From the NCBI GenBank assembly GCA_954871525.1, contig OX940864.1, positions 24,794,001 to 24,858,000 of the forward strand: 64,000 bases of DNA, written 5' to 3'. This document shows positions 42,235-53,210 of the stretch, one piece after another. Each line of letters starts with the position of its first letter. Within the stretch, counting starts at the first letter, position 1. Below the pieces are notes generated by a model, which was not told the DNA's origin, did not search any database, and saw only the letters and a program-made list of their open reading frames with translations. The DNA is from Parietaria judaica. Lineage: Eukaryota; Streptophyta; Magnoliopsida; Rosales; Urticaceae. The translations under genes and the position numbers were made by a program.

Positions 42235-43645
42235 AAAAGCCACCAAACTCACTGCCCCTGCCCCCGCCTAACAAAAGACCGAAATGCCCTCCTTGGCACC
42301 GCCATTGCCGCCTCAATGCTCGTCCTCTTCCTAACTTAACTGCCAATGCCAATGGCCAAGTACCGGCAAACGATGTTGACGAAAATTCTTTGGTGGTAAA
42401 CACCAACACTTTTATTAAGACCACTCAAGAAGAATTTACATGGCAAGTGTTTGGACATTCATACTACAAGACACTTTTCATGGACACTCTTTTGAGACTA
42501 CTACACTTAGGAACTTTTGGATGCTAGACAATGTGGACAACACATTTCTCCTCTTTTAGAGAATTCCGAAGATGTTTAAATATCTAAAACATTCTAGGAT
42601 ATTCGTTACATGACTAGAGATTCTACATAATTCGACACTTAATTAAAAAACTTCTAGATTATGGGCTTATTATTCCAAAGGGCTTATACTCCTAATGGGC
42701 TAATTAGGTTTCTTGGTCATTGGGCCTCCACTCTTGTTGGGCTTCAAGAAATTCATTGGGCTAGTGATGATATTTCATAAATGAGGCATTGAGGTTTGTG
42801 AACGAAGGCTTGTTCGAAGAGTTCTCTATGGGAGTACTGTGGGAGCTATTGCTAAAAGTGGGTCTAATACCCAGATTTTTGCTCAAACCTGGAACTTGGA
42901 TTCGGAATTCAAGGTTTAGAAAATCAAAACCCGGATCTAGTTTTTAAAAGTTTAAGGCCTGAATTTTCGGATACGGATTTTGAAGTCGGTTAAAAAACTA
43001 AAACCCAAATTTGAAGTCTAGATATGGAGACAATTGGAAAAGAAAAAAAACTTAATTTTATATTAAAAAGGTTTCTAATACTAAAATTTCGATTAAAGTT
43101 AATGCGTTGGTTACAGAAAACTAAAAAAGATAGTAGATTTAATTTATATAAATAAGGCAAAATTTTATATTAAAAAAAAAGAGAAAATATGTAAAAAGTA
43201 AAATATCAATGAAATTCACGTATGAGTGACTTATAATCCGAATTCCGGAGATTTAACCTCTAAATAGGGTATCTCGATCCCGTTTTAATTTGCATACAGA
43301 TTTTTAAAGCTCGAATCCGTTTTAAACCAATTTGCAAATGAGGTCTTTCTAGAAAGAAGATTTAGTGTGGATACGGTTTTAAACTCGCATGTTTGAGTTT
43401 TTGTTACACTCCTCGCTACCGCATTCTAGGCTCCTTCTAGCTCCTTGCACGCCCGGGGTGTCACCCTGCCATTCCCATTTGGCCTCGCACACTCTGAGCT
43501 TCTCTTCCGCCGGGCGTAACAAGCCAACCGCAGCTACCCCACAATTGGTGATGACGCCACTCACTCCCTCTATCCCGGCTGGAATCTTAGCCATGCTCAT
43601 GCAGTCAGCCGCGTCGCCCTGCAGACCAACACCACCAACAAGGTT
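42235..43645 (+). pseudogene. EP1-like pseudogene, 5' half, broken by insertions
   Basis: Three blocks match the gene at 37627. The first (about 42235-42400) has GCCACCAAACTCACTG, a signal-peptide-like stretch and CAAGTACCGGCAAACGA (QVPAN). The second (about 42787-42835) encodes LRFVNEGLFEEF. The third (about 43400-43645) aligns with the lectin-domain part through AACACCACCAACAAGG|TTATAG, ending at the same codon and splice site as exon 1 of the intact gene and followed by a TA-rich intron-like tract. Insertions of about 390 and 560 bases separate the blocks, and several frames are broken. Exons 2 and 3 were not found. Confidence 0.75.
42400..42784. mobile_element. LTR-like insertion in the EP1 pseudogene
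   Basis: It contains strings typical of Copia LTRs on the minus strand (clustered TGGGC(C/T)T motifs, 42660-42765, and a TAAACACCAACACTTTTATT edge). No paired LTR or target duplication was identified, so the class is uncertain. Confidence 0.35.
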
Positions 43646-43653
43646 ATAGCAAA

Positions 43654-43655
<2 letters not shown>

Positions 43656-43702
<47 letters not shown>
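43656..43702. repeat. TA microsatellite in the pseudogene intron
   Basis: A run of about 23 TA units directly after the conserved exon 1 end. Intron 1 of the intact gene also has a short TATA-rich tract at the same place. Confidence 0.95.
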
Positions 43703-43704
<2 letters not shown>

Positions 43705-43985
43705 GATAGATGATCATATAATTATTTGTATTATACCTATAATTTTAGAAATATATATATATATATGACGCATTTGAAGTTCAATTATTATTGAACTTAT
43801 AATAGATCAGTAAGACTAGTTTAGATATTTATTATTAACTATAAAACTGAAAAGATATTCTAATTTATAAAATAACAGTTATAAAGTTTTAGAATTTAAC
43901 AAATTAAAATCCGGTTGTTTGTTCACTTAAGTTTTGTCCATTGGGGAGAAAAACCTATTAGCATATATTATTATCATTATTATTA

Positions 43986-44434
43986 GGGGTTAATGACGGC
44001 AAAAATACTCAAAAAAAATTCAAAGAATCGTATACCCAAAGTCTAAAAGTGGTGAAAAAAGTACGCAAAGTCACATTTGGGGCGTTGACCACTCCATTCT
44101 CGTAACGCAATTACCTGTTAACTATGGCCACGTGGACAAACGTGCGTTGCTGACATAGCAATTTTTTGACGTGGATGAGCCCCCATCAACCTCATTTACG
44201 ACAAAACAACGAATTAAACCTCGAATTGGGCTCGTCCACGTGGCAAAAAATTGTCATGTCAGCAACTCACGTTTTTCCACGTGGCCAGAGTTAACTGGTA
44301 AGTTAACTGCGTTACGAGAATGAAGTAGTCAACTCTCAAAATGAGACTTTGGGTATTTTTGCCACTACTTTTAAACTTTGGGTACACGAGAGGTTCTTTG
44401 ACCAAACTTTGTGTATTTTTGCTGTCATTAACCC
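43986..44434. mobile_element. Mutator-like foldback MITE, second full copy
   Basis: It starts GGGGTTAATGACGGC and ends GCTGTCATTAACCC, with long inverted arms matching the element at 11160 (GTTGACCACTCCATTCTC, GCCACGTGGACAAACG). It sits in a TTA microsatellite (TTATTATTA on both sides), so a 9-bp target duplication is possible but cannot be proven. Confidence 0.8.
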
Positions 44435-44460
44435 TTATTATTATTATTATTATTATTATT

Positions 44461-44598
44461 TGTGTTATTGTCAAGGGTAGTTTAGTCATTGTCATTTATC
44501 GTTTGTTATGTTAGGCTTATACAAAAGCCCCTGTTATAACAACCTTAATGCTTCGTGAATAGAGTTCCTTTCTCTCCTTCTTCTCCTTGATTTGTACA
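44461..44598 (+). mobile_element. Short Copia LTR (about 138 bp), Ale/Retrofit type
   Basis: The segment TGTGTTATTG...TTGTACA is followed at once by TGGTATCTAC, a decayed initiator tRNA-Met primer binding site (TGGTATCAGA). Its length and the direct LTR/PBS junction fit the Ale lineage. Downstream (44599-45000) holds degraded leader/gag with no open frame. Confidence 0.5.
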
Positions 44599-45000
44599 TG
44601 GTATCTACAATAATCATTTCTCGTTGAATGCTTCTTCTAGGGTATGCTCTGCTCGCCTTCGTCACTCTTCAATTATGCAATCTTGTGCTCGAATTCTCTG
44701 ATTCCAACTCTGGCAAGGTTCTTGAGATTTGGATATTTTTGAAGTTGGAGTTTATTGCCTGGGTTTGATTTTGGGTTTGGGTTGAATGCTTGAGTGTGAT
44801 TTTGGAGCTTTGAAGTTAGGGTATTGAGTTTGAAGATTGGAACCTTGAAGTTATTGATTTATTCGGGGTTTTGGTGATTTGGAGACTTAAATTAAGGATC
44901 TTGTTGGGGCTTTTCGATTTTAGGGTTTCTCTCGGGAGATTTGATGTTTTATTGATTGAGAAACAAAAAAAGGAACAAATTCGCGATTTTCGGACTACAA
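44599..45000. other. Degraded internal Copia sequence
   Basis: GT-rich sequence with phrases such as GGGTTTGATTTTGGGTTTGG; no ORF of note. It is probably the decayed start of the short-LTR Copia, ending where the minus-strand Copia begins. Confidence 0.35.
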
Positions 45001-45527
45001 TGACGGCCCTTGGGAAAATTACAATTACAAAACCAAAGCAAACTTAATAAAATAATATTCTATATTTATATAAAAAAAAAACTTTATTATTTTATAATTC
45101 TCAAGCCAAAACTTCAAACGTTTGAAGACAAAAATGTTAGTTCCCAATGGGAATGGATCTGCCAAAAGAAACAAAGAGCAAGAAACAAAGGACAAAGAAA
45201 GTTGAGAGAATTTTCTCAGATTAATATCGAATGCAAAGAGAGCAAAAAGTTACAAACTAAATTCATAAGACTTGTATTTATGGAGAAACGAGAAATCTAA
45301 ACCCTAGCTAAACTTCTTAAAATAAACTCAATCAAATCTTTACAATTTACACGTTTCCTAACAGAATGGGAAACCAAATCATATCAAATCAGGAAGCCAA
45401 ATCGTATCTCCAAACTTGCTCCTCAAGTTTGGCACCTTCCTGGAATAGCTCTTCTTGACTTCTGGCGTTTCCCGTTGCTGCCCGGGATAATCCTGCTAGG
45501 GGGCATCTCTACTCCCCCTCATCTCTG
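45001..45527 (-). mobile_element. 3' LTR/untranslated region of a minus-strand Copia
   Basis: On the minus strand, after the RNase H frame, a purine tract (GATGAGGGGGAGTAG, about 45523-45509) is followed by sequence with a TATA-like CCATAAATACAAG (about 45284-45272) and a CT-rich leader. This is an LTR layout, but I could not set exact ends or find a 5' partner. Confidence 0.5.
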
Positions 45528-48500
45528 CTAGGGCCATCTCTGGTAGGAGCATTCCTGGTCGGGTCCCTTCCTGCTGGGGGAATTCCTGCTAGGGAGATTT
45601 CTGCCCAGGCCCTTCTCTGCTAGGGGAAGCTCTGGTGGGGAGATCTCTGGTGGGGAAATCTCTGCTAAGAGTTGTTGAGTCAAGTCAAGCTTAAACTCAG
45701 ATTCTCCCCCGTAAGCTTGACTTGGGTCAAGGTTCTTCATCCCGAGCAGCTTTCTGATCTCCGTGAACTTAACTCTTGCTAGAGCCTTGGTAAGTACGTC
45801 TGCACGCTGCTTCTTTGTGGTAACGAACTCCACGATGATCTTCCGTTTCTCCACACACTCGCGAATAAAATGATACCGAGTGTCTATGTGTTTGCTCCGA
45901 CCATGAAACACTGGGTTCTTCATCAGCGCTATTGCGGACTTGTTATCCACGTAGAGTGTTACTGGCTTGTGCTCGGCTCCAGTCACTTCACTCAGTATCC
46001 CCTTCAACCACATAGATTGACACGCTGCTGCGGTTGCTGCCATGAACTCCGCTTCATATGAGGATAAAGCTACAGTATTCTACTATTGAGATTGCCAGGT
46101 GATTAGGTTCCCGCCGGTACGCTTCCTATCATCAATGTCACCTGCTAAATCACTGTCAGTGAAGCCGACTAGCTCTTCTGATCCCCTGCCTCTTCCATAC
46201 TGGATCCCGTAGTCCGTCGTTCCCTTCACAAAGCGCAAGATGGGCTTCACAGCCTGCTGGTGTGCGCTTATGGGCTTCTCCATAAAACGACTGACTATCC
46301 CGACTACGTGTGAAATGTCTGGTCGGGTGTCGGTGAGATACCTCAGGCACCCGATCACGCGTCTATATTCTGTGGGGTCCACTTCTCTTCCTTCAACATA
46401 CTTCCAAAGCTGCAACTTTGCCTCCATTGGGTATTTGCTCGGGTTGCAATCCGCCATCTCGAACTGCTTGACGATCTTCTTCGCGTAGGCCGACTGTTTC
46501 AGCGTGATGCAGTGTTTCTTCTGCTCTACCTCAATACCAAGGTAGTAAGAAAGTAGTCCAAGATCACTCATCTCGAACTCGGCCCTCATTTGCTTCTTGA
46601 ACCCTTCTACGCCTCTTGCGTTGGATGCAGTGACTATAAGGTCGTCCACATACACTTTGACGACCAGAACTTCTTCTCTGCTGCTCCTGGTGTACACTGT
46701 CTGCTCCCTGGAGCACTTTGTGAATCCAAGCTCTTTAAGCTCTTGTCGAGGCGTATGTTCTACGCTCTTGAGGCTTGACGTAGCCCGTATAAAACCTTAG
46801 AGAGCTTGTACACCTTCTGCTCCTTGCCCTTGATGACAAAACCTTCAGGTTGATTGACGTACACTTCTTCCTCGAGGTCACCATTTAAGAATGCCGATTT
46901 GACATCCATGTGGTGAATCTCCCAACCCCGATGAACTGCTAGGGCTAGGATGAGTCTAATCGTGTCTAGTCTCGCCACGGGAGCAAAGACTTCCTCGAAG
47001 TCAACTCCTTGCCTCTACACGCAGCCTTTCGCTACTAGCCTTGCCTTGTGCTTTAAGACATTCCCCTCGGTGTCCTTCTTGAGCTTGTACACTCACTTCA
47101 AACCAATGGGCTTATGACCTTGGGGCAGGTCGGTGAGCTTCCATGTATTGTTCTTCTCGATGGACTCCACCTTCTTCCTAATTGCCTCCTGCCATTCTTG
47201 CTCGGTAGCGGCCTCTTGATAGTTGGCCGGCTCCTCGGCGCACAACAAGGACAGCTCTTCTAGGTTCATCTCTATTTCCTGAGCCTCTTCGTAGTTTTCT
47301 GCTAGGGGATGAAATCCTCCTGGGCCATCCTTGATCAAGGAATCTCCCGAGATGGACGAGCTGGTTCTGCTCGGGCTGGGTGTCCTGAGTGTACCTGGGT
47401 AGGAATCTCTGGTAGGGGTACCTAAGCTGGTGGGGGCACCAGAGCTGGAAAGGGTACCCGAGCTTGTAGAGATACCCGAGCTGGTGGGGGTACCCGAGCT
47501 GGATGTTAGTGGCTCTTCCTGGTTGGCAACGTCTTCTTCTACTTCGAACTCAAATGAGTTCTGCTCGGGCTTACCGTTCTCATCGCGCCAATCCCACTTC
47601 TTCGCTTCTTCATATACAACATCTCTGCTCACCTGGATCTTGCCGCGTCGAGGGTCAAAGAGTCTGTGTGCCTTGCTTCCGTCTTCAACACCAAGATACA
47701 CCATCGACTGACTCCTGTCATCGAGCTTCTTGATATGGGGACCCACAGTCTTCACATGTGCAGTGCACCCAAACACCCTCAAGTGCTCTAAGTGGGGCTT
47801 TTTCCCAAACCACGCCTGGAAGGTAGTACGCTCTCCTCAAAACCTTGCCGGGACTTGCATGCTCTTCAGCAAACTCCTTGCTGTGTCCATCACTGTCCGG
47901 TTTTGTCTCTCCACCACACCGTTCTGCTGGGGAGAGTACGGTGCGGTCAGGTGACGCTCGACTCCTTCCTCATCGCAGAACTCTCCGAACTGCTCGGATG
48001 TGAACTCTCCACCTCGGTCTGTTCTCAAGACCTTCATCTTGTGTTCTGACCCATTCTCCACGAGCCTTTTGAACTTCATGAAGACTTCAAAGGCTCCACT
48101 CTACTCCTTGAGCGTGTAGATCCACATCCAGCGACTGTAGTCGTCAAAAAGTAGTAGGAAATACTTGCTTCCGGCTAGAGTTGCTGGGGTGGTTGGACCA
48201 TAGAGGTCCGCATGCACCAGTTGGAGAGGTTGTTTTGCTCGGAACTTGGCCTTGATCCGAAATGGCACTCTAGCCTGTTTCGCGATCATGCATCATTCAC
48301 ATAACTGGTTTGGGTGTTCAACCTTCGGAATCCCAAAGGCCATCTTCTTCTCTCCTATCATCTTGAGCGGGTAAAAGTTTACGTGCATAAGTCTCACCTG
48401 CCACAACATGGCCGGGTCTGCTAGGGATGCCATTAAGCAGACAGGCTGGCCCGTCTCTAGGAGAATCTTGTACAACCTATTCGGCGTTCTCTTCACCTTC

Positions 48501-49433
48501 ATCAGAAAGTTGCCACTTCTGTTCCACATCTTCAGATAGGGACCAGATATCACCACTGTGTTGCCGATCTCTGTCATCTGTCCGAGGCTGATGATGTTAC
48601 TCTTCAGCTTTGGGATGTAGTACACCTGCGTCATGAAGCGTTGGTCCCCGTTCTTGCACACGAACAGGATGGACCCTCAGCCTCTAATTTGAACGATTGA
48701 ACCGTCGCCGAATTTCACGCTCCCCGTGATCTTCTCATCGAGCTCTTCAAACTTAGCTCGGTCTCTTGTCATGTGGTTGTGTTCGCGCCATTGTCTAGGT
48801 ACCAGACATCGGTAGAGACTTTTTGCTCTCCGTCAACCAGGAGGTCCGCAATAACCTTGTCCTCGATCAGGAACACCATCTCCGTGCAGGTCTGCTCTCT
48901 GGTCTCTGGCGTCTTGTCTCTGGTCTCTGGTCTCTGCTCGGAGCTCTCTGGTCGTTGGTCTCTGCTCGGATTCCGAGCAGGTTTGCACTCTCTCGCTTAC
49001 GAGGATCGTCTCCTCGTCTTCTTGTCCGTCCAGGCTCACCTCCTGTTCGGCATACATCAACGCCGGCTGGTATTCGTGGAATCTCGTCATATTCGCTTGC
49101 TCGCCTTGGTTACTGCTGCGACACTCTGAAGAAAAGTGCCCAAGCTTCTGACAGTTATAACACTTTACTATGCTCTTTTCTCTCCTGGTCGTGCTTTCCT
49201 GACGGGGGTGCACCACTGCCGCAACCTCGCGTGTCTCGATCTCGCCTTCATCCACGACCTCTACCACGTCCTCGGCTGTCTCCGTTGTAGCTACTCCGAC
49301 CAGAGGAGCTATAAGAAAAGTCTGCTCCCCCGCTTTTCATCTGTCTATTAATTGTCACTTGTTCGTCATAATTATCTCGCTCTTCACTTCTTTGCCGATG
49401 AATGAGGATGACGTTTGACTTTGAATCATTCAT
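45528..49433 (-). pseudogene. Copia gag-pol, minus strand, broken by several stops
   Basis: Read leftward, the order is: gag end with a zinc knuckle (CYNCQKLGHFSSEC, near 49160); a protease-like segment; GAG-pre-integrase (LWQVRLMHVN, near 48390); integrase (QLVHADLYGPTTPATLAG, 48200; EFCDEEGVERHLTAPYSPQQ, 47970); RT (47090-46083, with KVYVDDLIVTAS); and RNase H (VGFTDSDLAGDIDDRKRTGG, 46150; AATAAACQSMWLKG, 46040). Frames are broken by stops near 49245, 48660, 48290, 48100, 47090, 46985, 46760 and twin stops at 46083-46078. Ser/Thr/Gly-Pro repeats lie in the integrase-RT linker (47420-47520). The first part of gag and the 5' LTR are missing beyond 49433. Confidence 0.85.
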
Positions 49434-51043
49434 ACGACATCGTTTTTCCCGACCCCACAGACAAAACTACATTCACCCACGTGAGAGAGAGAGAGACTTG
49501 AATAGCAGTACGTATATAAGCTATCAGACCAAATTGGTGATAAGTCGTCCTTGATAATTAAACATTGCCTCTCACCCATTCATTTAACTTGTCATATCTT
49601 CTTTACAAAGTCGAAAGAAATATATTGTATTTAAATTCAATATATTTCTGATTCATCTTTCATCTTCCACAAATTATCATGCCTCGAAAGAAAACGACTT
49701 GTTGAATTGAATAATTAAATTCACTCTTCCACATATTTCTTTATATATTGTATTTCAAACTTTTCCAATTTTAATTATTTTGAATTCAATAATTATGGCA
49801 TGATTAGGAACTTACATCACGGCATACCTTAAGCAAATTACTTTCTAACTATATATTTCAATTATTGATAACGTATTTGTAAAGACGTATTTTCGCGTTG
49901 CACATATAATATGAAGTTATAATCGTGAACGATAGGAATAAAGAGAGTGCAGAAAAGTAAGGAACACAAATACTTTTTGGTAACGCAGTTCGGACTTCCT
50001 GTCACTACATCTGCGGGGCACTCACCCAGATTAATCAACCAAGAGTTACAAGATGAAGATTACAATCAGTAATACAAACATGATTCAAAGCGTAAACAAG
50101 AAACTCCCCCTTGTTGTCACGACAACAGCTTTGACATCCGAAGTAAACTCTTGATAAACTTGCAAGATCCCCTTGCAACAATCAGCAACAAACGTCCCGT
50201 CCTTCTTCACTTCACTCGTGAAAATGCTGATCGACTTCTCCCGAAGTTTTCTGATAATTTCTCTCTAAGCGCTAACGAATTAGGACCTCATTAGCCGGGA
50301 CTTATAGGAGCTTTTCCAATCATATCTTCATGTATTGATTACAAAATCAGCTCCTTGATACTCTCCAATCATAGGAATCACGTGCAATATTCTTCTATTA
50401 ATCCAGCACATAATTCCCAATCAATGCAAGGAGAGAATGACTCAATCATTCCTTGATTGAGGCAACTTGATTACTTTCCTGAAATATCTATCAGCTGTCA
50501 TGATATCAGTGGCGACAATACTTTCCATAAATAGACAAATCGAAATCATGAATAATTAAATGCTCAATAAACAAAATTCATGTTTCAACAATATGGTATC
50601 GTTATAAGCTTACAACATCATATATATTCGTCAAATAGACACGTGTTTCAGAGGCATTTTCTCTTCGAAAAAAATATATATTAATATGATGTAGTAGCTA
50701 CAATGAATTTTCATATTCATTGAAGTTAGACTTAATGTCTGAAAATAATTAAATAAAAAATCAACTCAATGTCTTAATTGTTGGTTTCCGCAAATGTTTT
50801 GGTTCGTTTGGTTTGGGATCCAATTTTGTACCGGCTTTAATTTTTTACTCATGTATCTAACGGCAGAACTAAAAATTACTAATTAGGGAATATATTTTAT
50901 CGTAAATTTAATTTGAAAGGGTTATATTTAAATTACAATAAAAAAAATTAAGGTGGTTAAATTAAAATTTATATGAATTTATTCTAAAAAATTAAAATTT
51001 AAGTATTAATGTATAAAAAAATTTATACCGGGTGGTTACCACC
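49434..51043. other. Intergenic/old repeat DNA
   Basis: No gene found. At 49960-50600 there are phrases such as GGTAACGCAGTTCGG and TCTGCGGGGCACTCACCC that look like part of an old element in minus orientation, but I could not place termini. The remainder is AT-rich. Confidence 0.45.
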
Positions 51044-52128
51044 CCTGCATGTAGAGCTGCAACTCGCGATGGGTTTGGGTCAATCGCGATGGGTCGCGAC
51101 GGGTTTAGCAAAATCACGTTGGGTCGCGATTATTTGGTCAAAATCGCGATAGGTCGCGATTTGTGGTGAAAATCCACGCCAAACTCTCTCGCCCAATCTC
51201 ACCTCGCCACGTCATCAATCCGACGCATCGTGATGCATCGCGATTTGGCACAGTCGCGACGCATCGCGACGGCCATTTTCGCGATTTTGGCGATTCGAGT
51301 CGCGATGCATCGTGACATCGCGAGTTGCAGCTCTACCTGCATTTATCGGAATTAAGCTTAGGACTTTGGAGGTCGAAATACCAGTTAGATTTGTTATGAG
51401 AACTTATAAATTTATGTTGTTTTCTTGTTTGTTGTTGTTCTATATTTTCAAAGATTTTCGTTGAACTATTTAATCCTTGCTTTGTGATTTAATTTTTTTC
51501 CCATATTTTTTAACTTTGCGTCATCAGTTAGAATATTACGATACATAATATATTAATGTACTAGTTTTTTTTTTTAACCGGGACTACATTATTTACTAAT
51601 ATTTTAAGATGTGTGATCGTATTACAAGATATATTCAGAATGTTACACATGTAAAATACTTTTTGCATCTCGGTGGGATTGAACCAATGATTTCTCGAAG
51701 ATTAATTTTAGACATTCTTCGTCCCTCCCCCAACTCTTCTATTTGATAATGAATCCGATGAATGTCGAATAATTGGAAGCATATGCCGCACCTTTGAACT
51801 CAAAGGTGACGTAACAACAAGATTAACTAGGGAGCGCAAACCAATAGCAGTTGGATTGTGAGCAAGAGCTGAAACATTATTAAAAAAAAACGGAGGTTAT
51901 AGATTATATAAAATTTGAAAAACGCATAAATATCAACTTTACAGAGATGTCATTCTATTCAAGAAGCTCGTAGGATTGGCACGATAAAAACCGCTACTGT
52001 GAAATCTTCTCGGACAAAAATATTTTTTTTTTTAAATTGCAGCTAGCTTGATAGTAATCTAACGACATAATTTTATACATATGTCGTGGAGTTACCTCTT
52101 AAAAAAATAAATTTTATTACATATTTTA
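51044..52128. repeat. Tandem duplication (about 0.79 kb unit), copy A with a MITE insertion
   Basis: Starting ACCACCCCTGCAT, this block repeats from about 52129. Shared landmarks include AATTAAGCTTAG, TTATGTTGTTTTCTTGTTTG, AAGCATATGCCGCACC and ACTTTACAGAGATGTCATTC. Copy A alone contains the 284-bp MITE at 51052. Similarity is high but with scattered changes. Confidence 0.8.
51052..51335. mobile_element. hAT MITE of the 6506 family (284 bp)
   Basis: The termini TAGAGCTGCAACTCGCGAT and ATCGCGAGTTGCAGCTCTA are a perfect 19-base inverted repeat, beginning with the same TAGAGCTG as the hAT element at 6506 and sharing its TCGCGA/GTCGCGA subterminal motifs. The flanks are CCTGCATG (51044-51051) and CCTGCATT (51336-51343). 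The duplicate block reads CCCTGCATGTATCAGAATT without the insert, a direct empty site. Confidence 0.9.
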
Positions 52129-52849
52129 CCACCCCTGCATGTATCAGAATTAAGCTTAGCACTTTGGAGGCCGAAAAACGAGTTAGATTTGTTATGAGAA
52201 TTTATAAATTTATGTTGTTTTCTTGTTTGTTATTGTTCTATATTTTCAAAGATTTTTTGTTGAACTATTTAATCATTGCTTTGTGATTTATTTTTTTTCC
52301 GATATTTTTTAGTTTTGCTTCATGAGTTAGAATACTACGATATATAATATATTAATGTATTAGTTTTTTTTTTTACCCGACTACATTATTTACTAAGATT
52401 TTAAGATGTGTGATACAAGATATATTCACAATGTTACACTAGTAAACACACTTTTTGCATCTCAGTGGAATTGAACCAATGACTTCTCGAAGATTAATTT
52501 TAGACATTCTTTGTCTCTTCCACAGTTTTACTATTTGATTATGAATCCAATGAAAGTTGAATAATTAGAAGCATATGCCGCACCTTTGAACTCAACAAAG
52601 GTGATGTAACAACGAGATTAACTAGGGAACACAAACCAATACCAGCTGGATTGTGAGCAAGAGCTGAAACACGATTAATAAAAAAACCAGAGGTTATAGA
52701 TTATAGAAAATTTGAAAAACACATAAAGATCAACTTTACAGAGATGTCATTCTACTCAAGAAGCTCATAGCATTGGCCTGATAAAAAAACGCTCGGGTGA
52801 GATTTTCTTGGACAAAAAAAAATTATAACTAATTTAATAATAATCTAAT
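52129..52849. repeat. Tandem duplication, copy B, left part
   Basis: Matches 51344-52060 and is interrupted at 52850 by the CRM-like Gypsy element; it resumes at 57802 with CTAATGATATTACTTTG, matching copy A near 52055. Confidence 0.8.
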
Positions 52850-53179
52850 TGATGCCGTGGAACACGCACTTGCCTTCTTCGAAACTCAGGATCGGAAAGG
52901 AAAGATTCATGTGTGATCCCTCCTCTTCAAAGTCGCCAATAAGGCCATATAATCAGCCATCAGTTTCGTTTATTTGCTTCCAATTAATCGTTATTTGCTT
53001 CTCGTAATTTCGGCAATTTGTTGCCTTGTTTGTCTTTGTTTCCTTTTCAGTTTTCAGACTCATCTTTATCACTTCGGTGGCTGTATTTTCTTCTTTTCCC
53101 AGCTTTGAAAATATACTATTAACTGAACTTTGTTCATTCAGAAAATTCATCGGTTTTTCATAGTTTCGTTCTACATTAG

Positions 53180-53193
53180 TTGGTATCAGAGCC
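53180..53193 (+). promoter_or_regulatory. Primer binding site of the CRM-like element
   Basis: TTGGTATCAGAGCC contains a perfect TGGTATCAGAGC complement of the initiator tRNA-Met 3' end, just after the 5' LTR. Confidence 0.9.
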
Positions 53194-53210
53194 ACTCGAT
53201 TCTTGCGCAG

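Noticed and set aside
49960..50600. Possible minus-strand LTR or leader
   Set aside because: Some phrases look familiar, but no TG...CA ends, primer site or target duplication could be set, so it is left unclassified.
53180..53193. Possible tRNA-related sequence
   Set aside because: It is only the 14-base primer binding site complementary to a tRNA 3' end; no cloverleaf is present.
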